A stretch of DNA of 64,000 bases from Corynebacterium confusum (GTDB lineage Bacteria; Actinomycetota; Actinomycetes; Mycobacteriales; Mycobacteriaceae). Positions within the stretch are counted from its first letter, which is position 1, and each line of letters opens with the position of its first letter. The position numbers and the translations under genes are program-made. The stretch covers positions 2,027,907 through 2,091,906 of the forward strand of contig NZ_CP047202.1 in NCBI RefSeq assembly GCF_030408715.1. Direction: 5' to 3'. This document shows, in pieces, positions 32,742 to 41,959 of the stretch. A model generated the notes under the pieces. That model was not told the DNA's origin. It did no database searches and saw only the letters and a program-made list of their open reading frames with translations.

Positions 32742-33584
32742 TTAGGGCAGTGCGCCGATCCGGCGGGCGGCATTGACCGCCTCGTAACGGGTGTGCGCGC
32801 CAAGTTTACGCATCACAGAGCGCAGATAGGACTTCACCGTTTCGGCGCCGATTCCCATTTCTTCCGCGGCTTCGACGTTCGTGTGCCCCAGCGCCACGCA
32901 CGAGAGCACGTCGAGCTCGCGGGCAGAAAGCTTGGTTGACTGCTTGACGCGGACCGGCGAGACCATCTGATCGCACAGGGTCTCGAGCTCCTTGCGGATA
33001 TCGTCCTCGGCCACGCGGTTGGCCAGCATGCGCAGCTTCGAGTGGGTGGACCGGACCTGCTCCCATTCCGCACCGTTCATGACGTGCCCGCTGCGGCCGG
33101 CACCGCCCTTGCCGCCGTCGGTGCGGCGCAGGACCGAGTTCACGGCCAGATCCTGCTCGAGGCAGCGGGCGGTCATGGTGACTTCCTCGATGACCTTGTC
33201 ACCTAGGCGGACCGGCGAGTGCACGCCGACGTAGAGGACGCCGCGGATTTCGCGCTGGACGATGACCGGCACGGCCACGATGGAGTGCAGCCCCTCGTCT
33301 TGGATGAGCCGGTCGTTTTCGTGGGAGATGGTCTTGGCGCGCAGGTAATCCGACACGCCTACCGCGCGGCGGCTCTTGACGACACGGCCACCGACGCCGA
33401 CGCCGGCATCGATAGTCAGGTTCTGCAGGGCGGGGGTGCGCAGGCCGACCCACTGTGTGATCTGCAGGCGATTATCCGGCAGCAAGGTGCCGTACATCGT
33501 CACCGGGATACCAGTGGCGGTCTTCAAGGAAGACAATGCGGCCCGTACGGCCTCGTCGTCATCTTTAATTCGGTGCGCTTCCAA
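32742..33584 (-). CDS. ramA: LuxR-type regulator with GAF domain, RamA-like
   Basis: A 280-residue transcription regulator. Residues ~15-140 form a GAF-like sensor domain ([14 protein letters not shown] segment, [19 protein letters not shown]) and the C-terminal ~65 residues a LuxR helix-turn-helix ([20 protein letters not shown], then [16 protein letters not shown]). In C. glutamicum, RamA of the same size and architecture lies between murA and cysK and controls acetate and central carbon metabolism; identity here rests on that position and domain match. The TTG start follows AGGAG by six bases. A succinyl-CoA:acetate CoA-transferase gene lies in the same window at 37 kb. Confidence 0.85.
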   Translation of the reverse strand: MEAHRIKDDDEAVRAALSSLKTATGIPVTMYGTLLPDNRLQITQWVGLRTPALQNLTIDAGVGVGGRVVKSRRAVGVSDYLRAKTISHENDRLIQDEGLHSIVAVPVIVQREIRGVLYVGVHSPVRLGDKVIEEVTMTARCLEQDLAVNSVLRRTDGGKGGAGRSGHVMNGAEWEQVRSTHSKLRMLANRVAEDDIRKELETLCDQMVSPVRVKQSTKLSARELDVLSCVALGHTNVEAAEEMGIGAETVKSYLRSVMRKLGAHTRYEAVNAARRIGALP

Positions 33585-33941
33585 GACGTACTCCTACTCG
33601 GGGGTACCCATTAAGGTGCACCCAGGGTGCCCTTTTTGAACGGGTGTATTACAACACTGTTTCCCAACAGTAACGGGCTAACGGGGGTAATTCTAAATCA
33701 GCACTCACATAAAACACGAATCCGCTACCTAATTAAAATACAGGCGGCGGGGTTAACCGCGAGCGCCAGCGCGCTCCAGCTGGTATAACTGCCCGCCCTC
33801 CCCACGGCAACCGTCGTGATAAGCGCGGTGGCCAACTGAATAAAACTCGGTCTATTTCTTGCGGACTGGTCGGTCTAGACAACTAGTGTAGGGTGGGAAA
33901 AGTAAATCGGAAAACAGCTGCACAAGGAGTCCCGAATACCT
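33585..33941. other. Divergent promoter region of ramA and cysK
   Basis: 357 bases without a gene. On the plus strand TAGGGT near 33889 could be the -10 box for cysK, leaving a ~50-base leader with AAGGAG. GGTCTAGACAAC at 33872 contains the palindrome GTCTAGAC, which recalls the TAGAC/GTCTA halves of McbR operators but not their spacing. On the ramA side GTGTATTACAACAC at 33645-33658 is a symmetric candidate operator. Confidence 0.45.
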
Positions 33942-34880
33942 ATGACAAAGATCTACGACAACATTCTCGAGACCATCGGCGGCACCCCGCTGGTTCGCGT
34001 CAACCGTCTGACCGAGGGCCTCAAGGCCGACGTCCTCGTTAAGGTTGAGTCCTTCAACCCGGCTAACTCGGTCAAGGACCGTATCGGCCAGGCCATCGTT
34101 GACGCCGCCGAGGCCTCCGGCGAGCTGAAGCCGGGCGGCACCATCGTGGAAGCCACCTCCGGTAACACCGGCATCGCCTTAGCCCTGGTCGGCGCGGCTC
34201 GCGGCTACAAGGTCATCCTGACCATGCCGGAGACCATGTCCAACGAGCGCCGCGTCCTGCTGCGCGCCTACGGTGCCGAGATCGTCCTGACCCCGGGCGC
34301 CGCCGGCATGCAGGGTGCAGTCGACAAGGCCAACGAGATCATCGAGCAGGACGAAGGCGCCATCCTGGCCCGCCAGTTCGCTAACGAGGCTAACCCGACC
34401 GTCCACTACAACACCACCGGCCCGGAGATCTGGAACGACACCGACGGCAACGTCGACATCCTGGTCGCGGGCGTCGGCACCGGCGGTACCATCACCGGTG
34501 CGGGTCGCTTCCTGAAGGAGAAGAACCCGGATCTGAAGGCCGTGGCCGTCGAGCCGGCCGCTTCCCCGCTGCTGTCCGAGGGCAAGGCCGGCCCGCACAA
34601 GATTCAGGGCCTGGGCGCTAACTTCATCCCGGAGGTCCTGGACCGCAAGCTGGTCGACGAGGTCATCACCATCAGCAACGAGGACGCTGTGGAAACCTCC
34701 CGCAAGCTGGCCGTCGCCGACGGCATCCTGGGCGGCATCTCCACCGGCGCTAACCTGAAGGCAGCCCTGGAGCTGGCCCAGCGCCCAGAGAACGAAGGCA
34801 AGACCATCGTGACCGTCGTCTGCGACTTCGGTGAGCGCTACGTCTCCACCATCCTCTACGAGGATATCCGCGAAAATTAA
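33942..34880 (+). CDS. cysK: Cysteine synthase (O-acetylserine sulfhydrylase)
   Basis: A PLP enzyme that makes cysteine from O-acetylserine and sulfide. 312 residues. The PLP lysine is in [13 protein letters not shown], the substrate loop is [12 protein letters not shown], the PLP phosphate loop is [14 protein letters not shown], and [15 protein letters not shown] segment [13 protein letters not shown] contacts CysE. It is followed by a terminator and cysE, which is separately promoted. Supplies cysteine for proteins and mycothiol. Confidence 0.96.
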   Translation: MTKIYDNILETIGGTPLVRVNRLTEGLKADVLVKVESFNPANSVKDRIGQAIVDAAEASGELKPGGTIVEATSGNTGIALALVGAARGYKVILTMPETMSNERRVLLRAYGAEIVLTPGAAGMQGAVDKANEIIEQDEGAILARQFANEANPTVHYNTTGPEIWNDTDGNVDILVAGVGTGGTITGAGRFLKEKNPDLKAVAVEPAASPLLSEGKAGPHKIQGLGANFIPEVLDRKLVDEVITISNEDAVETSRKLAVADGILGGISTGANLKAALELAQRPENEGKTIVTVVCDFGERYVSTILYEDIREN

Positions 34881-34891
34881 TTTCACGCGTT

Positions 34892-34934
34892 AAGTGCCTG
34901 CTTGAGCCTTCTATAGCCAAGCAGGCACTTTTTC
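34892..34934 (+). terminator. Terminator of cysK
   Basis: AAGTGCCTGCTTG and CAAGCAGGCACTT form a perfect 13-base stem with a 13-base loop, then TTTCTT. It lies 11 bases after cysK. Confidence 0.92.
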
Positions 34935-34972
34935 TTGCCTTTTGAGCGACCGGTTTTTAGTACGCTTTGGAT

Positions 34973-35536
34973 ATGAACTTCCTCAGCCGAATCCGCGAAG
35001 ACCTAGCTAACGCCCGCGACCACGATCCCGCCGCCCGCGGTGACGTCGAAAACGCCATCGTCTATTCGGGGCTGCACGCCATTTGGGCCCACCGTGTCTC
35101 CCACTGGCTCTGGAAGCGCGGCCTCAAGAGCCCGGCCCGCGTCCTAGCGCAGATCAACCGCTTCTTTACCGGCATTGAGATCCACCCCGGCGCCACCATC
35201 GGCCGCCGCTTCTTCATCGACCACGGAATGGGCATCGTCATCGGTGAAACCGCCGAGATCGGCGACGGCGTGATGCTCTACCACGGGGTTACCTTGGGCG
35301 GCCAGGTGCTCACCCAGACCAAGCGCCACCCCACCATCGAGGACAACGTCGTCATCGGCGCGGGCGCCAAGGTGCTGGGCCCCATCACTATCGGCCACGG
35401 CTCCGCCGTCGGCGCCAACGCCGTGGTCACCAAGGACGTGCCCCCGGAGCACAGCGCCATTGGCATCCCGGCTAAGAACCGGCCGCGTCGCCACGAAGAG
35501 CGCATTAAGCTCGTCGACCCCGACTACTTCATCTAG
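34973..35536 (+). CDS. cysE: Serine O-acetyltransferase
   Basis: Acetylates serine with acetyl-CoA to give O-acetylserine for CysK. 187 residues, the short (EpsC-like) form. Left-handed beta-helix hexapeptide repeats run from about residue 65 ([36 protein letters not shown]) and the acetyl-CoA site follows ([20 protein letters not shown], catalytic His in FIDHGMG). The ATG at 34973 has no ribosome-binding site; TACGCT lies six bases upstream, as for a leaderless mRNA transcribed just after the cysK terminator. Confidence 0.95.
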   Translation: MNFLSRIREDLANARDHDPAARGDVENAIVYSGLHAIWAHRVSHWLWKRGLKSPARVLAQINRFFTGIEIHPGATIGRRFFIDHGMGIVIGETAEIGDGVMLYHGVTLGGQVLTQTKRHPTIEDNVVIGAGAKVLGPITIGHGSAVGANAVVTKDVPPEHSAIGIPAKNRPRRHEERIKLVDPDYFI

Positions 35537-35611
35537 CCAAGACACAACGCCGCGCAGCGCCGCGCACGCGGCCCTGCAGCCGCCCGCCTAGCTCCCCCGC
35601 TAGCTCCCCCC

Positions 35612-35899
35612 TTAGGAACCCGCCTGCAGCTCCTTGTAGGCGGGATTTTTGTCGATAAAGCGCGCCACGGCGGAGCAGGTCGGGCGCACGCGCTTGCCGG
35701 CCTCCCGCGCATCATCTAGCGCGGCTTGAATCAGGGGCTTAGACAGGCCCTGACCCTGAAAGTCCGGTTGGACGACTGTGTGGTCGAACTCGCGGACGTC
35801 CGCGTCATCGATGTAGTGCGCGTAACCGGCCTCGTGGCCGTCCACGGTGATGACGAACTGAGAACGATCGGTCTGCTTGACAACGGAATAGTTTTCCAT
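35612..35899 (-). CDS. Small GNAT-fold N-acetyltransferase (YjdJ-like)
   Basis: A 95-residue protein with the minimal acetyl-CoA-binding core: REFDHTVVQPDFQGQGLSKPL contains the V-x-x-x-x-x-G-x-G/A loop in shortened form and VRPTCSAVARFIDKNP the typical C-X-X-X-X-X-X-x-x-N-P end. Such proteins are annotated as YjdJ/NATD1-type acetyltransferases; substrates are unknown. The ATG at 35899 is chosen from the similarity of MENYSVVKQ to the family start. Its last codons overlap a hairpin that appears to terminate the convergent cysE transcript. Confidence 0.85.
   Translation of the reverse strand: MENYSVVKQTDRSQFVITVDGHEAGYAHYIDDADVREFDHTVVQPDFQGQGLSKPLIQAALDDAREAGKRVRPTCSAVARFIDKNPAYKELQAGS
35619..35650 (+). 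terminator. Terminator of cysE inside the convergent acetyltransferase gene
   Basis: CCCGCCT and AGGCGGG with a 12-base loop are followed by ATTTTTG on the plus strand, 82 bases after the cysE stop. The hairpin is within the last 13 codons of the acetyltransferase gene on the other strand. Confidence 0.75.
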
Positions 35900-35950
35900 G
35901 GCCCCAGTATGCCAAAAAGGCCCGTTCTCTTTAGCGGAAACGGACCTTGC

Positions 35951-36026
35951 TGGTGGCCAGAGCCAGGATCGAACTGGCGACCCCACACTTTTCAGGCGTG
36001 TGCTCTACCGACTGAGCTATCTGGCC
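35951..36026 (-). tRNA. tRNA-Phe (GAA)
   Basis: Minus-strand cloverleaf: acceptor GGCCAGA pairs with TCTGGCC, the anticodon stem CACGC/GTGTG holds the loop CTGAAAA with anticodon GAA, and the T arm is GCCAGTTCGATCCTGGC. CCA is encoded. Confidence 0.95.
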
Positions 36027-36046
36027 GAAGACTACCGGAGTAGCCT

Positions 36047-36123
36047 TGGCGACCCTGACGGGACTTGAACCCGCGACCTCCGCCGTGACAGGGCGGCGCG
36101 CTAACCAACTGCGCCACAGGGCC
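36047..36123 (-). tRNA. tRNA-Asp (GTC)
   Basis: Acceptor GGCCCTG pairs with CAGGGTC; the anticodon loop is CTGTCAC. CCA is encoded. It is transcribed just upstream of tRNA-Phe, separated by 20 bases. The body is identical to the second tRNA-Asp at 36369. Confidence 0.95.
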
Positions 36124-36329
36124 ATTATTTAATTTGCTGCATTTCAGGGCTTAGCACCCTGTCTTGCACGAGTTATTACTCTACACAGAACGCGGAAACA
36201 TAGGCAAATCGCCTGCTAGTCATCCATATTCATAGAGAAAGCTCGCGCCAATTGGCACACATCCACAAGCCTTGCCAAACCCAAGCCGCCCCGCCGTCCC
36301 CGCGCGGCCGCCGGCTCCCAAAGACGCAA

Positions 36330-36356
36330 AAAAGGGCCGAGGAAAAACCTCGACCC
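36330..36356 (-). terminator. Terminator after the tRNA-Glu/tRNA-Asp unit
   Basis: AAGGG-c-CGAGG and CCTCG-a-CCCTT form a stem with one mismatch around AAAAA; on the minus strand TTTTTTGCGTC follows. It lies 12 bases after the distal tRNA-Asp. Confidence 0.8.
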
Positions 36357-36368
36357 TTCGCAATGCTG

Positions 36369-36442
36369 CGACCCTGACGGGACTTGAACCCGCGACCTCC
36401 GCCGTGACAGGGCGGCGCGCTAACCAACTGCGCCACAGGGCC
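36369..36442 (-). tRNA. tRNA-Asp (GTC), second copy
   Basis: Same body and anticodon as the copy at 36047. The CCA end is not encoded. It is downstream of tRNA-Glu and followed by a terminator, so it belongs to a different transcript from the other tRNA-Asp. Confidence 0.95.
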
Positions 36443-36497
36443 AGCACGTCTAAGACGTACATAGTGAAGAGGAACCCTTTATAAGAGAACTTCTCCG

Positions 36498-36570
36498 TAC
36501 CCCCAACGGGATTCGAACCCGTGCCGCTGCCGTGAAAGGGCAGTGTCCTAGGCCGCTAGACGATGGGGGC
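36498..36570 (-). tRNA. tRNA-Glu (TTC)
   Basis: Acceptor GCCCCCA pairs with TGGGGGT; the anticodon loop is CTTTCAC (TTC) and the T arm is CACGGGTTCGAATCCCG. CCA is not encoded. First gene of the Glu-Asp unit. Confidence 0.95.
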
Positions 36571-36686
36571 GCGCCGCGGTAGTCAAGGCAGAAAACTCTC
36601 GCTTTTCCTTGCGCGACTTCTCAAAATATACTGGAAGAATCACTCAATACAAAATCGCGCCCTACCCCGGAGAAAAAACCACCGCT

Positions 36687-37019
36687 ATGCCCGAAAATCA
36701 GGAAGCCTGCTCGTGCCACGCACCGCATAAACACGGCTACAACGCGAACGCCGAGTCGAAAAAGAAATACCTCGCCAGGCTGCGCAAGATCGAGGGACAA
36801 ACCCGCGGCATCCACCGCATGATCGACGAGGATCAGTACTGCATCGACATCATCACGCAGATCTCAGCGGTGACCTCCGCCCTGGAAAACGTCTCCCTCG
36901 CCCTCCTCGAGGACCACATCGCCCACTGCGTGGCCGGGGCCCGCAACGCGGACGGGAGCATCGCCCAGGACAAGCTAGATGAGGCCATGCGCGCCATCAA
37001 GAAGATGGTCAAGAGCTAG
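36687..37019 (+). CDS. CsoR-family metal-sensing repressor
   Basis: A 110-residue all-helical regulator. Conserved metal or thiol-sensing residues are in place: Cys in DEDQYCIDI, His and Cys in LLEDHIAHCV (H-x3-C), as in copper-sensing CsoR. The N-terminal tail ACSCHAPHKHGYN adds two cysteines and three histidines, which may bind metal. ATG at 36687 follows GGAGA by 13 bases. No copper efflux gene is adjacent: it is flanked by tRNA genes, so its targets must lie elsewhere. RcnR/CstR-type function cannot be excluded. Confidence 0.87.
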   Translation: MPENQEACSCHAPHKHGYNANAESKKKYLARLRKIEGQTRGIHRMIDEDQYCIDIITQISAVTSALENVSLALLEDHIAHCVAGARNADGSIAQDKLDEAMRAIKKMVKS

Positions 37020-37090
37020 GAGCCCGCAGCCGGCGTCTCAGCCCTCCCCTACGGGCTTGCAGGCCCGAAGCTTGTTAAGACACAAAAGAA

Positions 37091-37124
37091 CCCGTTAACG
37101 CGCGCCGCGGCGCGCGTTAACGGG
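37091..37124 (-). terminator. Terminator after tRNA-Lys
   Basis: A perfect palindrome with 16-base arms: CCCGTTAACGCGCGCC, then GC, then GGCGCGCGTTAACGGG. TTCTTTTGTG follows on the minus strand. It lies nine bases after tRNA-Lys and also sits past the csoR stop. Confidence 0.85.
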
Positions 37125-37132
37125 CGGGTGCG

Positions 37133-37205
37133 TGGGCCCTGAGGGGCTCGAACCCTCGACCTGCGGATTAAAAGTCCGTAGCTCTACCAGCTGAGCTAAA
37201 GGCCC
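37133..37205 (-). tRNA. tRNA-Lys (TTT)
   Basis: Acceptor GGGCCTT pairs with AGGGCCC (one G-U); the D arm is GCTCAGCTGGTAGAGC, the anticodon loop CTTTTAA holds TTT, and the T arm is TCGAGGGTTCGAGCCCCT. CCA is not encoded. Confidence 0.95.
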
Positions 37206-37319
37206 AATGCGTTCCTTATTGTAATAGGAGCCGACAACAGGAAGAAAATAGCCCCCGAACCGGGCCTCAAAGGCCCTGTTCAAGGGGGGCTACTAACCGC
37301 CTAATGAGCGGTGGCGCGC

Positions 37320-38819
37320 TTACTGGGGACGCATATCGCCGGTCTCGGCGAAGCGAATCTGGAAGTCGAAGGCGGACTTCAGATCGTGCGGGGTGTGGAT
37401 GAACTTACCCTGCTTGGCGCGCTCGAAGTACTCCTCCAGGGCCGGTCGGTACTCCGGGTGGGCCACGGCGATGACCTTCTCGGCTCGCTCGCGCGGGGCC
37501 AGGCCGCGCAGGTCGGCCACGCCGTTCTCGGTGATAATCACCATGGTGTCGTGCTCGGTGTGGTCGGTGTGAGCCACGAAAGGCACGATGGCGGAGATCT
37601 TGCCGTCCTTGGCGATCGACGGGGACACGAAGGTGCTGATGTAGGCGTTGCGGGTGAAGTCACCGGAGCCGCCGGTGCCGTTCATGATGCGGGTGCCGCC
37701 CACGTTAGTGGAGTTGATGTTGCCGTAGATATCGGCCTCAATCATGCCGTTGGAAGAAATGAGGCCTACGCGGCGGATGACCTCCGGGTGGTTGGAGATC
37801 TGCTGCGGGCGCAGCACGATGTGCTTGGCGTAGCGGTCGGCCTCAGCGTTCATCTTCTCCGCGTACTCCGGGGATAGCGCGAAGGAGGTGGCGGAGGCGA
37901 CCGTCATCTTGCCGGCGTCGATGAGATCCAGCATGCCGTCCTGGATGACCTCGGTGTAGGCCTGGATGTTTTCGAACTTGGAATCCAGCAGGCCGGCCAT
38001 CACGGCGTTCGGGACGTTGCCCACGCCTGACTGCATGATGAACTGGTCATAAGCCAGGCGGCCGGCGGCAACCTCGCCCTCGAGGAAGTCGATGAAGTTC
38101 GCGGCGATCTTCTCGGAGGTCTCGTCCGGGGCCTTGAAGGGGGCGTTACGGTCCGGGGCGTTGGTCTTAACGACGGCCACGACCTTGTCCTTGGGGATCT
38201 CGATGTAGGTCTCACCGATGCGGTCGCTGACCTTGGTGATCGGGATCGGCTGGCGGTTCGGCAGCTTCTCGATGCGGTAAATGTCGTGCATGCCCTCCAG
38301 GTTCAGTGACTGCCACTCGTTAACCTCGAGGATGATCTTGTCCGCGGCCTCGATGTACTCGAGGTTGTTGCCCACGGCGGACGACGGCACGATGTTGCCG
38401 TCCTCGGTAATGCGGACGACCTCGATGATGGCTACCTGGAAGTCGCCGTAGAAGCCCTCCTCGACCTGCTGGCCCATGTGGGACAGATGGACGTCCTGGT
38501 AGAGCAGCTCGCCGGAGTTGGCCTTGTTGCGCAGCACCGGGTCGGAGTTGTACGGAGCGCGGAAGCGCAGGGCGTCCGCCTCAGCGAGGACGCCGTCGCA
38601 GTCCGGGGCGGTGGAGGCGCCGGAGAAGACGTCAATCTTGAACTCTTCGCCCGCCTCGTGGGCCTTGGTGGCCTTCTCAGCGATAGCGGCCGGCAGTGCC
38701 TTCGGGTAACCGGCGCCGGTGAAGCCGGAAATGCCCACTCGGTCGCCATTGTTAACGTAGTTGGCTGCCTCTTCGGCGGAGACCACGAGGTCCTGGTAAT
38801 ACCCAATCCGCTCAGTCAA
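37320..38819 (-). CDS. cat: Succinyl-CoA:acetate CoA-transferase / acetyl-CoA hydrolase family
   Basis: Transfers CoA between succinyl-CoA and acetate, serving acetate overflow or activation. 499 residues of the class I CoA-transferase (Cat1) family. Motifs: GDRVGISGFTGAGYPKALP near residue 30, IDVFSGAST, GVGNVPNAVMAGL, and GGTRIMNGTGGSGDFTRNAY near residue 400 (oxyanion/CoA region). The TTG start at 38819 is chosen because AGGAGG lies seven bases before it and MTERIGYYQDL fits homologues; translation further upstream has no family similarity. Acetate-responsive control by RamA, encoded 4 kb away, is plausible. Confidence 0.92.
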   Translation of the reverse strand: MTERIGYYQDLVVSAEEAANYVNNGDRVGISGFTGAGYPKALPAAIAEKATKAHEAGEEFKIDVFSGASTAPDCDGVLAEADALRFRAPYNSDPVLRNKANSGELLYQDVHLSHMGQQVEEGFYGDFQVAIIEVVRITEDGNIVPSSAVGNNLEYIEAADKIILEVNEWQSLNLEGMHDIYRIEKLPNRQPIPITKVSDRIGETYIEIPKDKVVAVVKTNAPDRNAPFKAPDETSEKIAANFIDFLEGEVAAGRLAYDQFIMQSGVGNVPNAVMAGLLDSKFENIQAYTEVIQDGMLDLIDAGKMTVASATSFALSPEYAEKMNAEADRYAKHIVLRPQQISNHPEVIRRVGLISSNGMIEADIYGNINSTNVGGTRIMNGTGGSGDFTRNAYISTFVSPSIAKDGKISAIVPFVAHTDHTEHDTMVIITENGVADLRGLAPRERAEKVIAVAHPEYRPALEEYFERAKQGKFIHTPHDLKSAFDFQIRFAETGDMRPQ

Positions 38820-39001
38820 GTCTTTACCTCCTGTGATTGTCGCGGCGCACGGTTGTAACGCACGCCGCATGGTTTTAGTTACACGCACCACATTAGCGAA
38901 TATTTGCAACCTTTTCCGCAACAATGCCAAAACTGTGAAGACAAGGCACACCCGCCATCTCGGTTTGCCAGCGTTTCTGCCCACAGTCCACAATGTAAAA
39001 C

Positions 39002-40147
39002 GTGACTTTGCGCATCGGTTCTATCTCTCTCAACTCCCCCGTCATCCTCGCCCCGATGGCCGGGGTGACCAACGTGGCTTTCCGGACGCTGTGCCGCGAG
39101 CAGGAGCTCGCCCGCACCGGCACCGTGGCCGGCCTCTACGTCTGCGAGATGGTCACGGCCCGCGCCCTGGTGGAACGCAACGAGAAGACCATGCACATGA
39201 CGACCTTCGCCCCGAATGAGGATCCGCGCTCGCTCCAGCTCTACACCGTCGATCCGGAATACACCTACCGCGCCGCGAAGATGATCGTGGACGAGGACCT
39301 GGCCGACCACATCGACATGAACTTCGGCTGCCCGGTCCCGAAGGTCACCCGCCGCGGGGGCGGATCCGCCCTGCCGTATAAGCGCCGGCTTTTCGGCAAT
39401 ATCGTCGCCGCCGCCGTCAAGGCCACGGAAGGCACCGATATCCCGGTGACGGTAAAGATGCGCGTCGGCATCAACAGCGAGCACCACACGCACCTGGACG
39501 CCGGCCGGATCGCCGTCGAGGAAGGCGCGGCCGCCGTCGCCCTGCACGGGCGCACCGCCGCCCAGCGCTACTCGGGCCAGGCGGACTGGTCGGAAATTGC
39601 CCGCCTGAAGGAGCACCTCGCGGACAGTGGGGTGCCGGTCCTGGGCAACGGTGATATCTTCAAGGCTTCCGACGCCGCCGCGATGATGGAAGCCACCGGC
39701 TGCGACGGGGTCGTCGTCGGCCGTGGCTGCCTGGGCCGCCCCTGGCTCTTCGCCGAACTATCTGCCCACCTGCGCGGCGAGCCGGTGCCCGAAGAGCCGA
39801 CGCTGGGCGAGGTCACGCAGATCCTCTACCGCCACGCGGAGCTGCTCGCGCACTACGACGGCGAGGCCCACGCCTGCCGCGATATTCGTAAACACGTTGG
39901 GTGGTACCTGCGCGGCTTCCCAGTCGGCGGCGAGGTCCGCTCGCAGCTATCGAAGGTCAACTCCCTGCCGGATCTGCGCGAGCTGCTCGCCCCCTGGGCC
40001 GGCTCTAATGCCCGGGCTGACGATTCCTCTGGGCCCCGCGGACGTCAGGGTTCGCCGGCCAAGGTCGCGCTGCCGGACGGCTGGCTGGACGACCCGGAGG
40101 ACGAGGCGGTGCCCGCCGGTGCCGAAATCATGAACTCCGGCGGCTAA
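39002..40147 (+). CDS. dusB: tRNA-dihydrouridine synthase (DusB type)
   Basis: An FMN enzyme that reduces uridines in tRNA D-loops. 381 residues. The barrel starts with NSPVILAPMAGVTN; the catalytic cysteine is in NFGCPVPKVTRRGGGSAL; the FMN/tRNA-binding parts include ALHGRTAAQRYSG and GNGDIFKASDAA, then GVVVGRGCLGRPW. The C-terminal 50 residues, after HVGWYLRGFP, are variable. GTG start; CACAAT lies seven bases before it, so it may be leaderless. Divergent from cat. Confidence 0.93.
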   Translation: MTLRIGSISLNSPVILAPMAGVTNVAFRTLCREQELARTGTVAGLYVCEMVTARALVERNEKTMHMTTFAPNEDPRSLQLYTVDPEYTYRAAKMIVDEDLADHIDMNFGCPVPKVTRRGGGSALPYKRRLFGNIVAAAVKATEGTDIPVTVKMRVGINSEHHTHLDAGRIAVEEGAAAVALHGRTAAQRYSGQADWSEIARLKEHLADSGVPVLGNGDIFKASDAAAMMEATGCDGVVVGRGCLGRPWLFAELSAHLRGEPVPEEPTLGEVTQILYRHAELLAHYDGEAHACRDIRKHVGWYLRGFPVGGEVRSQLSKVNSLPDLRELLAPWAGSNARADDSSGPRGRQGSPAKVALPDGWLDDPEDEAVPAGAEIMNSGG

Positions 40148-40222
40148 ACCCGCAGCTTGTATACACCTATTGAGGTATTGAAAAATACTAGTTCTTGACG
40201 GGCGTTCCCAATATACCTGCAC

Positions 40223-40228
40223 TATACT
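40223..40228 (+). promoter_or_regulatory. -10 box of phoU
   Basis: TATACT, followed by seven bases and then the ATG of phoU. No ribosome-binding site is present, so the transcript very likely starts at the ATG. Confidence 0.7.
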
Positions 40229-40235
40229 GTTGGGC

Positions 40236-40964
40236 ATGCGAATTGCCTACAGAGAGAAGTTAGATAACTTCGCGCACGACCTGATCCTGATGTGCGACAC
40301 GGTTCAGGCGATCATGTCTCAGGCTTCGCGCGCACTTCTGACGGCCGCCCTGCAGCCGGCGGAAGACGGTCTGTCCCTGTCCGACGAGCTAGAAGAGCTG
40401 CGCACCCGGTGCGAAGAACGCGCCGTATCCCTCCTGGCATTGGAAAACCCCATGGCCAAGGACCTGCGCCAAGTGGTCTCCTCTATCTACATCGTGGAGG
40501 ACCTCTACCGCATGGGCCAGCTGGCCAAGCACATTGCGAAGTCCGCGCGGCGCCGCCACCCCAACCACGTGGTCCCAGAAGAGTTCATGGGCTACCTAGA
40601 AGAACTCACCCGCCTGGTCGATGAGATGTGCTCGCGCACCCGCAACGCGCTAATCGATCCGGATCCCCATCTGGCCCTGGAGCTGGCTAGCGACGATGAC
40701 GCGGTGGACGACATCAACCACCACCTCATCACCATCCTGACCCAGCGGGAGTGGAAGTACTCCACCCGCTCAGCCGTGGACCTGGCCATGCTCTCGCGCT
40801 TCTACGAGCGCTACGCGGACCACTGCGTCAACGTGGCCGCCCGCATCCTGTACCTGAGCACCGGTATGCTGCCGGACGAGTACCTGGCCCGCCGCGCCGA
40901 CGAGGACCGCCGCCAGGACATGGAGGCCCACTTCGCCGCCCTGGAGCGCCAGTTCCGCCGCTAG
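40236..40964 (+). CDS. phoU: Phosphate transport system regulatory protein PhoU
   Basis: Cytoplasmic regulator that links the Pst transporter with the phosphate two-component system. 242 residues with two three-helix bundles; each has the family metal-binding E/D-x-x-x-D pattern (IYIVEDLYRMGQLAKHIAK and LSRFYERYADHCVNVAARI). The N-terminal MRIAYREKLDNFAHDLILM is typical. Transcribed toward pstB, with two hairpins between them. ATG preferred over the in-frame TTG six bases upstream because of the -10 box TATACT spacing. Confidence 0.95.
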   Translation: MRIAYREKLDNFAHDLILMCDTVQAIMSQASRALLTAALQPAEDGLSLSDELEELRTRCEERAVSLLALENPMAKDLRQVVSSIYIVEDLYRMGQLAKHIAKSARRRHPNHVVPEEFMGYLEELTRLVDEMCSRTRNALIDPDPHLALELASDDDAVDDINHHLITILTQREWKYSTRSAVDLAMLSRFYERYADHCVNVAARILYLSTGMLPDEYLARRADEDRRQDMEAHFAALERQFRR

Positions 40965-40982
40965 GTCGGCTTCTCCCCCATG

Positions 40983-41012
40983 CCCGCCGCGCGTTTTGCG
41001 CGGCGGGTTTTT
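40983..41012 (+). terminator. Terminator of phoU
   Basis: CCCGCCGCGC and GCGCGGCGGG with loop GTTTT, then TTTTTAT. Lies 18 bases after phoU. Confidence 0.93.
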
Positions 41013-41022
41013 ATACGACTAA

Positions 41023-41058
41023 TCCCCCGGAACCAGGGCTCAACCTGGCGCCGGGGGA
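41023..41058 (-). terminator. Probable terminator of pstB
   Basis: TCCCCCGG and CCGGGGGA with the inner stem CCAGG / CCTGG. It lies 68 bases after pstB on the minus strand; the tail is AGTCGTATAAA, so it is not strongly T-rich. Confidence 0.6.
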
Positions 41059-41126
41059 TGAAGTCTTCAGCTCAGACAATCAAGTTTTAGCGCAGCGCAC
41101 GGTGCGGCCGTGCGCGAGGAATCTCC

Positions 41127-41900
<774 letters not shown>

Positions 41901-41959
41901 CTTGTGCTCCTGAGTATGAGAGTTGTCGGTGAAAGTTCAGGCCGGGGAGACAGTGCGGG

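Noticed and set aside
33872..33892. McbR operator upstream of cysK
   Set aside because: TAGAC is present but the second half GTCTA at the required six-base spacing is not.
36047..36442. Integration site made by a mobile element in tRNA-Asp
   Set aside because: Both tRNA-Asp copies are complete and the 245 bases between them contain only a terminator and no mobility gene.
38928..38953. GlxR site upstream of dusB and cat (TGTGAAGACAAGGCACA)
   Set aside because: The half sites are one base too far apart and the right half is degenerate.
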